In this document: positions 8,111-16,649 of the stretch, in pieces
Layout of the letters: each line of letters opens with the position of its first letter
Position numbering within the stretch: the stretch's first letter is position 1
NCBI RefSeq assembly: GCF_001563665.1
Contig: NZ_KQ961858.1
Location: 1-36,305, forward strand
Length of the DNA stretch: 36,305 bases
Direction: 5' to 3'
From: Gardnerella vaginalis
GTDB taxonomy: Bacteria; Actinomycetota; Actinomycetes; Actinomycetales; Bifidobacteriaceae
Program-made: the position numbers and the translations under genes
Notes under the pieces: generated by a model
The model's database searches: none
Told to the model about the DNA's origin: nothing
Seen by the model: only the letters and a program-made list of their open reading frames with translations

Positions 8111-10561
8111 GTGATGATGAGAAAGTTGAGTAAGCATACTTTTTATGGAAAATCATCGCTAAGGAGATGGGTTTATGCTGCTATAGTTTGCGTTGTTATT
8201 ATGTCTTGGATATGCATTGGTAGTGAAAATATTGCATCGCTTGTATATAATACAAAATCTTCTTCTGCTATGGCAACAGAATCTGTTTCTTCTGGGACAA
8301 TTGGCGAATATATTGATTCGAGTTCGATTTCGAGTTCAATTGAAGAAATGCAACCTAGTATGCTTGGATTGCGTTATATTCATGTTAAGAATGTTGATTT
8401 TTGTGGAGAAAATTCAACTGAGATATTGAATAAAGGAGCTTTCGCGTTTGCGCATGCGTCTGTTCGCTTAAAAATCACTATTGATGGTTTTACTCGTGCT
8501 TTTGCAAAACGTTTGCAAAAATTACGTGTAAGTATACAAAAATATAAAGTTACAGGTGATTCTCGCATTCTTGAGCCAACAAAATTATTGTCAGAAAGCG
8601 TTGATGTTCATTATAGGGAAGATCCTCAAACGAAGAGTCTGACTTTAGATGCTCCAACTAGTTATACAATCAATTTAACTCTTAGTGGTGAAGGTGTATA
8701 CGATATTGGAACGTTAAAAGTACGCGCAATTGCTCTTAAAAGCATACCAAAAGCAAATAGATACTTCACTAATAGTAGCTTTGTGAAAAATTCTTATGAG
8801 AATACTAATAGTTCCATAATTGATTCTATACAAAATCCTACTGGTGTTCGTTTCATAGTAATCGACAACACGCGTCCTTCTATGAAAGTTATGTATGAAG
8901 ATAAAAAAGATGGTAATACTAAGTATTTTAATCATCATCGAATCGCGCATATAACTGTTAAAGATGCGAATTTTTCTTTAATGAAACTATTGCAAAATGA
9001 TGCAATAGCTCGTACAGATGATGAAAAATCTCAAGTTATTATTAGTGCATCTGATTTTATAAAAGATAATAAATCTAGTGAAATATGGCATTCTACTTTG
9101 AACTACGATGATGGCGATTGGCGTGTGATTTACAGAGTAACTGACATGTCTGGTAATAAATCGGAGTATGTAAAAAATTCATTTATTGTTGATACTAAAG
9201 ATCCTAATGTTGAAATTTCTGATATTGCGAGCAATAAAACTTACGAAGTAGAAAATTCTGGTTTTCCATTTAAAGCGATTGTTCGCGATAATATGCGATT
9301 GAAGTCTTTTCTTATGCGCGTTAACGGAAAAGTGGTTATAAAGTGGAATTCTAGTTCTAAATCTGAAAGTAATAATATTAACTCTGATTCTGAAGATTCT
9401 AGTTATTCTAATGGCGTTGTAGTAAAAAATGTTTCAGATTCAGAAAAGTTATTAACTTACACGTTAGAACCTTCCGAAAAGCTATACGATGTTTATGTTG
9501 AAACTACGGATTTTGTTGGTCGTACTGTGTTCCAGAAAATTGAAAATGTTAGAGTTAAATCGCGTTCTAACAATAGTTCAAATTCTGATAGTAACAAAGT
9601 TGTGAACGATTCTTATGATAGTGAATCATCTTTTGATAAACTTTACAATATTGTGCGTGGAATTATTAAAATTCCAGTTTCTACAGATAAACCAATAACT
9701 AATACTGATCAAGAGAATCAAAATTCTGTAAATTCTGGGAATTTAGGTAAACAAAAGCCTGCTTCAAGTGAAAAATCTTCTAAAAAATTATCTCATCATT
9801 CTATAAGTCCGAAGAAAATACTTTCTAACAATGGTAATAGTGTAGATAATTCACATTTGAAGAATCAAAAGACTTCGCTTAAAACTAAAGATCCGTCCAA
9901 GAGTCAAGGACCAAATGAAAAAGATTCATTAAAAAGTGGAGGAGATAGCAAAGCTCACAATTCAGATTCAAATGATGAATCTTATGGTCCAATAGATAAG
10001 AAAAACTCAAAAAATAAAAATGTAAGCGAGAATGAGAATAGTATTTTGAGTAGCTCTTATAGGTTGCATCCGAGGTGGAAAGCAATATTAAAAGAACGTA
10101 ATCGAGTTATATCGCATGACTTAGCTGATGCTATACATTTGCATAGTTCTAAAAATGTTAGTAATGGGAATGATAAGAATAGCAGACATAATGCTGATGT
10201 TGCTCACTCTCGTTTTAGTGATAAAACATATGATTCGCAAAATAAATTGCGAAATAAGAGTAAAGATGCTAATAAAAATGACAAAGATTTGGTTAGTGGA
10301 AATATGAAGAAGAATGAATCTAGTGGAGATGATAGCGAGGATAGTTATAAAAAAGATTCTAATGATGATTCTGAGGAATTGTTAGATAAAGACACGCAAA
10401 AACTTATTTCTGACGCAAAATCGGATTCGCATTCAAATAATTCTAATAATTCTATGATTATTTTGCTAACAATTGGAGTAGTAATTATTAGCATCGTTTC
10501 TGTGTTGGTAGTTGGATATGTTGTTTATAAACGTAATGGAGGAATTTTTATGAAACACTAA
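8111..10561 (+). CDS. Large surface protein with Ig-like domains, anchored at both ends
   Basis: Probable cell-surface protein exposed outside the membrane. An N-terminal signal or anchor (about residues 20-48: WVYAAIVCVVIMSWICIG) is followed by a beta-rich region (about 75-370). That region holds segments typical of bacterial Ig-like repeats: DNTRPSMKVMYED with KYFNHHRIAHITVKDANF, then WRVIYRVTDMSGN and VDTKDPNVEI. Residues 480-780 are low-complexity Ser/Asn/Lys/Asp. The end is one membrane helix (MIILLTIGVVIISIVSVLVV) and a short basic tail. There is no LPXTG motif, so anchoring is by the helix and not by sortase. The start is GTG 8111 or one of the ATGs at 8114 and 8117; all lie 4-10 bases behind GGGGG (8102-8106). 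It is the last gene of the group led by the kinase; adhesion or envelope sensing would fit, but neither is shown. Confidence 0.75.
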   Translation: MMMRKLSKHTFYGKSSLRRWVYAAIVCVVIMSWICIGSENIASLVYNTKSSSAMATESVSSGTIGEYIDSSSISSSIEEMQPSMLGLRYIHVKNVDFCGENSTEILNKGAFAFAHASVRLKITIDGFTRAFAKRLQKLRVSIQKYKVTGDSRILEPTKLLSESVDVHYREDPQTKSLTLDAPTSYTINLTLSGEGVYDIGTLKVRAIALKSIPKANRYFTNSSFVKNSYENTNSSIIDSIQNPTGVRFIVIDNTRPSMKVMYEDKKDGNTKYFNHHRIAHITVKDANFSLMKLLQNDAIARTDDEKSQVIISASDFIKDNKSSEIWHSTLNYDDGDWRVIYRVTDMSGNKSEYVKNSFIVDTKDPNVEISDIASNKTYEVENSGFPFKAIVRDNMRLKSFLMRVNGKVVIKWNSSSKSESNNINSDSEDSSYSNGVVVKNVSDSEKLLTYTLEPSEKLYDVYVETTDFVGRTVFQKIENVRVKSRSNNSSNSDSNKVVNDSYDSESSFDKLYNIVRGIIKIPVSTDKPITNTDQENQNSVNSGNLGKQKPASSEKSSKKLSHHSISPKKILSNNGNSVDNSHLKNQKTSLKTKDPSKSQGPNEKDSLKSGGDSKAHNSDSNDESYGPIDKKNSKNKNVSENENSILSSSYRLHPRWKAILKERNRVISHDLADAIHLHSSKNVSNGNDKNSRHNADVAHSRFSDKTYDSQNKLRNKSKDANKNDKDLVSGNMKKNESSGDDSEDSYKKDSNDDSEELLDKDTQKLISDAKSDSHSNNSNNSMIILLTIGVVIISIVSVLVVGYVVYKRNGGIFMKH

Positions 10562-10593
10562 TTTCATGTATTACTGTTCCTTACTTGCGCTCG

Positions 10594-10652
10594 CAACTCT
10601 CTTGAGCGTCAAGCATAAGTATTGTGCTTAAACTCAAGAGAGTTGTTGTTTA
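10594..10652 (+). terminator. Strong intrinsic terminator after the surface-protein gene
   Basis: CAACTCTCTTGAG (10594-10606) pairs perfectly with CTCAAGAGAGTTG (10633-10645). AAGCA and TGCTT pair within the loop, and TTGTTT follows. It begins 33 bases after the stop codon at 10561. Confidence 0.85.
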
Positions 10653-10714
10653 GTGTTTAAATATTTCTATTTAATATGACTATAGTTTGCTTGTGCTGTG
10701 AAGGATAGTTGATG

Positions 10715-10788
10715 TTTAATTACTTTTAAGCGTTGGCTTTTAGTTACTTTAGAATGCTTGCGTTTAATTACTTTTAAGCGTTGGCTTT
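10715..10788. repeat. 26-bp direct repeat, two copies
   Basis: The segment starting TTTAATTACTTTTAAGCG is identical at 10715-10740 and 10763-10788, a 48-bp period. The 22 bp between the copies are a diverged version of the same theme (CTTTTAGTTACTTTAGAATG). It is intergenic, between the terminator and the end of the regulator gene. Confidence 0.85.
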
Positions 10789-10816
10789 AATGAATAGTCA
10801 CTGTTAAAAAATATGA

Positions 10817-10850
10817 GTTAAGAAAGCTAGTTAGTTAAGAAAGCTAGTTA
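10817..10850. repeat. 17-bp tandem duplication at the regulator's stop codon
   Basis: GTTAAGAAAGCTAGTTA is present at 10817-10833 and 10834-10850. The second copy contains the last codons and TAG stop of the minus-strand regulator, so the duplication arose at the gene's 3' end and leaves the protein unchanged. Confidence 0.85.
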
Positions 10851-12241
10851 TTTAGTGCGTCACGTATTCTTCCAATAGTAATTGCTGTTTGCAAAACGTA
10901 CGCTTCACGCGGATCTGTGGCATCCCAACCAGTTGTTTGTGCTACTTTTCTTAAACGATATCTCACTGTATTTGGATGAACATTAAGCTCATGTGCAGTT
11001 TGATCTAATGCTCCGCCAAATCTTAGGAACATATCTACAGTAGGAAGAGTTGGATCATCTGTGCTGTAAGGCGCTAAGCTTTGATAAACAGATTTATATA
11101 GAGTTTCTATTGCAGATGAATCTCCAATGAGCGCTCTTTCTGGAAGAACGTCATCTGTGTGAATAATATTTGGCAAATGATTAACAGCTGGTGCTACTGC
11201 AAGAGATGCTAAAGTAGCTGTGATTGCGTCCGCAACTTGATTTACGTTTTGAGCTATTCTACTAACTGCAATCGGCTTTTTAGAAGGAGCAAATAACTGA
11301 CATAGTTTTTCTAAAGCTTGATCTGATGGATCTTCTCGAATTGCGAGAATAATAATATGAGATGGAGCTGAAAAACTTGAAGTTCGCGTAGCTGAACTAA
11401 TATTCCATGCATGTGCTATGCGCTCTATTGCATCATTTTGAACGCTTTCAACTATTGCATCATAAGCATTACAAGATCCTAACATTGGCCAAACTGCTCT
11501 TCGCAATGAGTCAGTGTTGTTTGCGAATTCATGTGTAGCAATATGCCTTGTTGGACCATTATCTTTATGCTTTATTGCCCCATATGTTCCTGCAATAACA
11601 ATAATTTTAGGATTATTTTGCCATTGTAAAAGATGCATCAATGCGCTTACTCTCTGATCTGCAATTCCATTCATAAGGCAAGTTGCAATAAGAGTGTGTA
11701 AACGAAGTCGTGTTGTTGAATCAAAAACTTTTCCATCGCGATTATCGTAAATACCAAATTGTTGTTCGCATATTGGTGCTGTTGGCAATACAGTAAAATG
11801 TGGAGTTTCGCTGTTTGTATTATTTTGAGTTTTTTGAGTTTTTTGTGAATTTCTAGATCCAAAATGCCAAAGACGATGCTTATGTTTTTTTGTATAATCT
11901 TCAGAAGGTTCTGTGTTTTCTATTTGCGAATCTTTTTGTTGTGTATTTTTGTAGTTTTTATGTTCAGATTCATCAAATGTTGTTTCTTTTAAAGAAGATG
12001 AAGAAGAAGATGATTCAGATTCAGATGATGAAGACGAATTTTCTAAAAGTTGCGTTTCAATATTGTTTGAATAAATACTACTTCCATCTGCTTTAATGCC
12101 TGTAAGCAAAGAAAGAAAATCAAAGTCATTTTTAATAGATTTAGGTACGGAACTTCTAGGAGAGCTTGAGTCGCTTTGCGCAATTCTCTGGCTGTTCTCA
12201 TCTTGAGAATCATGGCTATCAGTCGAAATTGCATCAATCAT
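10844..12241 (-). CDS. PucR-type transcriptional regulator, FasR-like
   Basis: Probable DNA-binding regulator. The C-terminal 60 residues (LDQTAHELNVHPNTVRYRLRK, then VAQTTGWDATDPREAYVLQTA) form the helix-turn-helix of the PucR family. This domain closely resembles that of Streptomyces FasR, which controls fatty acid synthesis genes. With biotin, carboxylase and FAS genes nearby, control of fatty acid synthesis is a reasonable inference, not a proof. The middle (about 160-400) is a globular region with no metabolite-binding motif I can name. Residues 1-130 are low-complexity, with Ser/Glu runs encoded by GAA/TCA-type triplet repeats. The ATG at 12241 lies inside the end of the upstream membrane-protein gene (8-base overlap, AATGATTGA), so the two are probably translated together. 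I give no symbol because orthology cannot be checked here. Confidence 0.8.
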   Translation of the reverse strand: MIDAISTDSHDSQDENSQRIAQSDSSSPRSSVPKSIKNDFDFLSLLTGIKADGSSIYSNNIETQLLENSSSSSESESSSSSSSLKETTFDESEHKNYKNTQQKDSQIENTEPSEDYTKKHKHRLWHFGSRNSQKTQKTQNNTNSETPHFTVLPTAPICEQQFGIYDNRDGKVFDSTTRLRLHTLIATCLMNGIADQRVSALMHLLQWQNNPKIIVIAGTYGAIKHKDNGPTRHIATHEFANNTDSLRRAVWPMLGSCNAYDAIVESVQNDAIERIAHAWNISSATRTSSFSAPSHIIILAIREDPSDQALEKLCQLFAPSKKPIAVSRIAQNVNQVADAITATLASLAVAPAVNHLPNIIHTDDVLPERALIGDSSAIETLYKSVYQSLAPYSTDDPTLPTVDMFLRFGGALDQTAHELNVHPNTVRYRLRKVAQTTGWDATDPREAYVLQTAITIGRIRDALNN

Positions 12242-14558
12242 TGCACACCTTGTTATTTGTAGTAAGCATAGAAGTTTCTTCTATTTTATTCACATTCATG
12301 CCATTTTCTTTTTCAATCGGCATTTTGTTTTCTTCTAATAATTTTTTAGTATTTAGTTCAATAGATTTCTGCTCTTTGCTAGATTTGCTAGATTTGCTAA
12401 ATTTATTAGATTTACTAGATTTTGATTCGTTATTGCTGAGTTGTGATTCTTTACTAGATTTACTAGATTTCTGCTCTTTGCTAGATTGTGATTCATTCCA
12501 GAAAGTTAAAGCTGTAAACCAAAAAACAAAAGTTATAGGTAACATGTGTCTTTCAAAATTATTTGCTGGAGCTAACATCATAACTCCAACTAAAAGAGCT
12601 AAAGGTATGTGTAAAGCAACTGTTTTCCATCGTTTACAAATAATTTCAGCTGCTCCAATCAGCAAAGTTGCAATAACATAAGTATTTCCGTGAATTAGCC
12701 AACCTAATTCAGTATTATCACTGAAATCGCTTGCGTTCCTATAAACTTTATTTCTCCAATCAGGCATCCAATAGCGAATCCAAGTTGAATTTTGAATATT
12801 ATCTGTGTTTATATAATATTCAGGACCAACATAAGGTTTATCTGTTATATCAAAGTACCCATAAGTTTTAGCCAAAAATGCGTCTATTGCTGTAAGCGGA
12901 CTGTTTTTAACAATCAGCCACCATGCTCGATTAAACTTTTGTAAATCTTTTTTAGTTACGTAACGCCATCTATAACTTACTTTTTTTGATTGTAGCCCAG
13001 AAGATTTAACAGGATCTGCGTCTTGCGGATTGTATGTTTCTGCAGTCTGATCTAGGTTGAAAATCGGCTCTATATCTTTTCTAGCTTCGTACGGAATGCT
13101 TTTTGGATTTAATCTTGCGGTTCTAGCTATTTGTTGAAGTTGTAATCCTTTGCTTTCAATAGGATCTCCACTTATAATTACTCCGTTGTGTATGAGCAAT
13201 GAGATTGATCCGTGAATGGCAATAATTGGAAGAAGTATGCAACAAACCCATATGCGCCAACGTTTTCTTTCGCTTATAAGTAATATTACGAATTGAATTA
13301 TTAAAATGTACCATGCATATTTTGCTGCTATTAGCATTACGCATACAGATATAATCAGCTCAAATATTGTGTGGTATCGATAATTTTTATTTCGAAGTTC
13401 ATATAGTGTTCCAAACCACCACACGAATGCGAACGCGAATAATGGTGATTTCGTTAAAGATATAGTGCTGAAAGTTACTAGTGGGCTAAATAAGAATGTA
13501 ATAAGTATTGCTAATCTAATAAAAACGGGTGTGCTTGTTGTGTTCGATGAGATTGGTGTGCTCTGTGTGCTAGTTGCGTCATCTGCGATCGTTTCGCTTG
13601 TTTCGCACACCGTACTAGTTCCACCAGTTTCGCTAGATGTAATGCATGTTTGTTTTATGTCTTTTATGCTGTTATTCCATGGTTGATTCAGAAATCTATT
13701 TGCGCTCGCTGAACAGCACCATATTGCGAATAAAAATTGAAGTGCTGCTAATAAAACAATTCCAGCATCATTTGAATTTGTAAAATATCTAGAAACTGCA
13801 GTAACTGATCCGTAAATAACAGTAAGAACAATATTATGTTGATCAGTTAAATATGTTGGGTTTTTGGGCCATAAATAATGTGCAGTTGGATAAATATCTG
13901 CAGGCACAAAGCTAAAGAATCCAATATAAGGTTGTTTTAATCCTGTAACTTGATTCCAAGCCCAGCTATATTCTCTTATTTGTGAGCAGATGTCAGCTCC
14001 GTAAGCAGCCAAAAGCGTTACTGGAATCCATAGCCATCCTATAAATAGCGTAATCATAATATTTCTACGCGTTCGTGTCATGTGTATTATGCACGCGCGC
14101 GCGAATTTATATAAGATTTTGAATAGATTATTTAAAGCTTTTGTGAATGTGTGTAAAAACGTTAAAAAGTGTTGTGAATTTTTATGCGAGAATTTCGATA
14201 CTATTTTTAATACAAAAGATTTTATGTGCTTTAATAAGAGTAAAAATTTGTGAGAAAATCGAATAATATGATTTGGCAAATGAGAAGTTTTACCAAAATG
14301 AACTATTACGCAAAGTATAAAATAATATAAAGCGAAAGAAATAACAAAAATTAAGAAATGTTGTAAACGGAAATTTGCGATAGAAGCGAAAACTAAATCG
14401 TCATTATGTGATATGTACTTATAATCTTGTGATCGGAAAATAGGTCCGATGCTTGTACATAAAGCGAACCATGCGCATAGTAGGACCATAAAAATATGGA
14501 TTGCTATTGCTTGTGCAATTTTTATAGCGCTTTTGCTATGCGTGGAAGTGTTTTTCAT
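12234..14558 (-). CDS. Polytopic membrane protein, DUF6020-like
   Basis: Integral membrane protein of 774 residues with roughly a dozen hydrophobic helices, for example IHIFMVLLCAWFALC near the N-terminus and ILIIQFVILLI in the middle. A large extracytoplasmic loop (about residues 470-590) contains GDPIESKGLQLQQIAR and a TYNPQDADPVK segment. That arrangement recalls the DUF6020 family of GT-C-like membrane proteins found with surface polysaccharide genes; I am fairly but not fully sure. No catalytic residues can be assigned. The last 100 residues are a charged Ser/Lys tail (SSKSSKESQLS) built from short repeats. It is the first gene of a two-gene minus-strand unit, its stop overlapping the start of the FasR-like regulator. 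Possible roles are glycan or lipid transfer, or sensing for the regulator (speculative). Confidence 0.7.
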   Translation of the reverse strand: MKNTSTHSKSAIKIAQAIAIHIFMVLLCAWFALCTSIGPIFRSQDYKYISHNDDLVFASIANFRLQHFLIFVISFALYYFILCVIVHFGKTSHLPNHIIRFSHKFLLLLKHIKSFVLKIVSKFSHKNSQHFLTFLHTFTKALNNLFKILYKFARACIIHMTRTRRNIMITLFIGWLWIPVTLLAAYGADICSQIREYSWAWNQVTGLKQPYIGFFSFVPADIYPTAHYLWPKNPTYLTDQHNIVLTVIYGSVTAVSRYFTNSNDAGIVLLAALQFLFAIWCCSASANRFLNQPWNNSIKDIKQTCITSSETGGTSTVCETSETIADDATSTQSTPISSNTTSTPVFIRLAILITFLFSPLVTFSTISLTKSPLFAFAFVWWFGTLYELRNKNYRYHTIFELIISVCVMLIAAKYAWYILIIQFVILLISERKRWRIWVCCILLPIIAIHGSISLLIHNGVIISGDPIESKGLQLQQIARTARLNPKSIPYEARKDIEPIFNLDQTAETYNPQDADPVKSSGLQSKKVSYRWRYVTKKDLQKFNRAWWLIVKNSPLTAIDAFLAKTYGYFDITDKPYVGPEYYINTDNIQNSTWIRYWMPDWRNKVYRNASDFSDNTELGWLIHGNTYVIATLLIGAAEIICKRWKTVALHIPLALLVGVMMLAPANNFERHMLPITFVFWFTALTFWNESQSSKEQKSSKSSKESQLSNNESKSSKSNKFSKSSKSSKEQKSIELNTKKLLEENKMPIEKENGMNVNKIEETSMLTTNNKVCND
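12375..12490 (-). repeat. Imperfect 9-12 bp repeats encoding a Ser/Lys tail
   Basis: On the plus strand, units such as TAGATTTGC and TAGATTTAC recur about ten times between 12383 and 12485. On the coding strand they spell Ser-Lys-Ser-Ser-Lys repeats at the C-terminus of the DUF6020-like protein. Copy number could vary without breaking the gene when changes are multiples of three. Confidence 0.7.
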
Positions 14559-14654
14559 ATTCTACCTATGCTAGTAATAAAAACTACTTTATTAGCTTAC
14601 ATCTTTTACTTACTAAATTGTGTGTTTGTGTTTTTCAAATATTTGCGTGAATCG

Positions 14655-14741
14655 TGTTTGTGATTATTTTTTGTGATTATTTTTCGTGATTGCAATGTTT
14701 GTGATTGCAATGTTTGTGATTGCAATGTTCGTGATTGTGTT
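14655..14741. repeat. 13-15 bp tandem repeat with TTYGTGATT core
   Basis: About six units: TGTTTGTGATTATTT, TTTGTGATTATTT, TTCGTGATTGCAA, then two exact TGTTTGTGATTGCAA and a TGTTCGTGATTG. The same TTTGTGATTG core occurs near 603 in the first intergenic region. Confidence 0.85.
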
Positions 14742-14852
14742 TATGTATTTGCTTTTTCAACTGTATGATTGTTCTTATTTTTTTGTTGATTTTGTAAATT
14801 TTATACAATCATAATTTAGCAATTTAATAAATATATAACTGTCAATATTTCA

Positions 14853-14858
14853 TATAAT
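14853..14858 (+). promoter_or_regulatory. Probable -10 element of birA (leaderless transcript)
   Basis: A consensus TATAAT ends seven bases before the birA ATG, placing the transcription start at or next to the A of ATG. No Shine-Dalgarno sequence exists upstream. The -35 region is not recognisable. Confidence 0.5.
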
Positions 14859-14865
14859 AAATATT

Positions 14866-15792
14866 ATGAATATTCCTATTTTTTCAGATGAAACGAAATT
14901 GCCTTCTAAAGCAGATTATGAAGTTTTGCCTTTGACTAAAAGGCAAGCAGATGGATTGGTTTACGTATCTTGCACTGATTCTACTCAAAATATTGCAAGA
15001 AATATGATTAAGAATGGCGATATTTGTGCTAGTAAAGATGGAAAATTAACTGTTTATGCAATAGTTGCAGATGATCAAACAGCAGGTAGAGGTCGTCTTG
15101 GACGCAAATGGGTTAGTAGACCTGGAGAAAGTTTTCTAGTTTCTTTCGTTGTTTTATTGCCTAAAAATATAGTCATGGACGCGAGTAGGAATGGATGGCT
15201 TCCAATAATTGCAGGTCTTTGCGCGAGGGATTCTTTACTTGAAACTTTTAGCGAATATAAAAGTAAAGCGATTCACGGTGATGAATGTACTTTGAAACTT
15301 AAATGGCCAAATGATATATTTTTGCATGATTGTAAAGAAGGCGGAATATTAACTGAACTAGTTTCTTCGACTGACAATAATTATATTGGAGTAGTTTTTG
15401 GAATTGGATTGAATTTGCATGTTCCGCAATTTGTTTTGCCTATAAAAATGGCAACTTCTTTGCAAATGCATATGACTTCTTTGCCTGAATCTTTAAAATT
15501 GCGAGATTTTATTGCTTCTCATATTGTTAGCGCTTTGCGTTTGCGATTAAGTGATTTTATAGAAAAATATCCAAATAACTATGATGATTTGCTTAGCGAA
15601 TTTACTAAAGTTTGTTGGACGCTTGATCGTTTTGTTAGCGTGCATCCTGTTAATGGTAACGCTATTAAAGGTTTAGCGTTTAGAATTGGCGAAGATGCTT
15701 CGATTGCGATTCGAGAAGATTCTGGTAACGAAGTAGTTGTTAAAAGCGGAGATGTGCATGCTGTTGCGTATGAAAGTGAAGACTTGTTTTAG
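14866..15792 (+). CDS. birA: Biotin--[acetyl-CoA-carboxylase] ligase (BirA)
   Basis: Cytoplasmic enzyme that activates biotin with ATP and joins it to the carrier lysine of biotin-dependent carboxylases. In this window the clear target is the BCCP domain of the carboxylase at 16800. Visible motifs are the biotin/ATP loop TAGRGRLGRKW (about residues 72-82), KWPND (146-150) and KEGGILTE with its catalytic Lys, followed by a beta-rich C-terminal domain. There is no N-terminal helix-turn-helix, so this is the mono-functional type that does not itself repress biotin genes. The 308 residues are normal to slightly long for it. The gene converges on bioY, with one terminator hairpin between them. Start: ATG with a TATAAT just upstream and no ribosome-binding site. 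Confidence 0.93.
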   Translation: MNIPIFSDETKLPSKADYEVLPLTKRQADGLVYVSCTDSTQNIARNMIKNGDICASKDGKLTVYAIVADDQTAGRGRLGRKWVSRPGESFLVSFVVLLPKNIVMDASRNGWLPIIAGLCARDSLLETFSEYKSKAIHGDECTLKLKWPNDIFLHDCKEGGILTELVSSTDNNYIGVVFGIGLNLHVPQFVLPIKMATSLQMHMTSLPESLKLRDFIASHIVSALRLRLSDFIEKYPNNYDDLLSEFTKVCWTLDRFVSVHPVNGNAIKGLAFRIGEDASIAIREDSGNEVVVKSGDVHAVAYESEDLF

Positions 15793-15911
15793 AGTTTAGT
15801 GCTTAGCATCCAAGCTTTTAGTTTTTAGAGTTTATGGTTTTTAGAGTTTAGATCTTAGATTTTGGATCTTATAGTTTAGATCTTATGTTGATTAGCAATG
15901 TTGGAAAATAA

Positions 15912-15948
15912 ATTCGCACGGGGAATCCATTGGACTTTCCGTGCGAAT
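15912..15948. terminator. Bidirectional terminator between birA and bioY
   Basis: ATTCGCACGG (15912-15921) pairs perfectly with CCGTGCGAAT (15939-15948). The plus-strand tail is AAGCTTTTATTTT and the minus-strand tail is TTATTTTCC, so the hairpin can serve both convergent genes. Confidence 0.85.
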
Positions 15949-16004
15949 AAGCTTTTATTTTAATGTAAAATTTATGACGCTTTTTAGATTATAAAGCGAA
16001 TCTT

Positions 16005-16649
16005 TTAAGCGCGCTTTTTATTTAAAGCATTGTATAATCCTGAGCAAATAGCGCTTGCTGCGAAAGCTTTAATCAAATCTCCAATCATGAAAATAATCAA
16101 AGTAGATGCAGCAGTTTGTAATGCCATTCCAGTTAAGTAGCTTTGTCCAAAGATGCCGAATGCGTAAATCACGATAGTGCCGATTATAGAAGCCACGGAG
16201 TAAGTGCAGAATCGTACGAAAGTCTTTTTGAATGAACGCTCTGGCATCATTGCATCGAGAGCAATGTCAAATATGCGTTTCAAAGCTGCAGTTGCTGCAA
16301 CGCCAAAAATAAAGCCAACAAGGAATCCAGCAGTTGGTCCAACTAATACAGCTAAACCTCCTTTAAATCCTGCAAATACAGGCAATCCTGTAGCACCCAG
16401 AGCAAGATACATAACTACTGAAGCAATACCTTCACGCCATGTTAATGTTAAGCCAATAATGCATAAAACAAGAGTTTGCAATGTAATTGGCACAGGTGTA
16501 ATAGGAAGATAGATTGCGCCTGCCATTGTAGATAATGCTAAAAGCACAGTAAGAAGAGCTGGTTTTGCAATCCAACGAGCTGCATAATTAACATTTTCTA
16601 ATAAACGTGATGATGTTGTGCATTTAGTAGTGTTATCTAAATTGCTCAT
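16005..16649 (-). CDS. bioY: Biotin transporter substrate-binding subunit BioY
   Basis: Membrane S-component for biotin uptake, working alone or with a shared ECF energizing module; no ecfA or ecfT gene is in the window. The protein of about 214 residues has six hydrophobic segments and the family's signature regions: the N-terminal helix ending in GAIYLPITPVPITLQTL, WREG, then LGATGLPVFAG with GPTAGFLVGF, and a final helix with IGDLIKA. The start at 16649 is chosen because GAAAGAAGG lies just before it. The open frame reaches 16700, but that extension is not hydrophobic and has no ribosome-binding site. It is divergent from the carboxylase genes that consume biotin and convergent with birA. 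No biotin biosynthesis gene is present, consistent with a biotin scavenger. Confidence 0.93.
   Translation of the reverse strand: MSNLDNTTKCTTSSRLLENVNYAARWIAKPALLTVLLALSTMAGAIYLPITPVPITLQTLVLCIIGLTLTWREGIASVVMYLALGATGLPVFAGFKGGLAVLVGPTAGFLVGFIFGVAATAALKRIFDIALDAMMPERSFKKTFVRFCTYSVASIIGTIVIYAFGIFGQSYLTGMALQTAASTLIIFMIGDLIKAFAASAICSGLYNALNKKRA

Larger units (their letters stand above)
14559..14865. other. Divergent intergenic region between the DUF6020-like gene and birA
   Basis: It contains the 15-bp tandem repeats at 14655-14741 and a strongly AT-rich right half with the birA -10 candidate at 14853-14858. Promoters for both divergent genes must lie here. No hairpin or conserved RNA element was recognised. 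Confidence 0.5.

Noticed and set aside
12166..12681. Plus-strand open frame of 171 codons over the end of the DUF6020-like gene and the regulator start
   Set aside because: Its Leu/Asp/Ser pattern is the antisense of the Ser/Lys repeats. Both minus-strand genes show real domains across this region.
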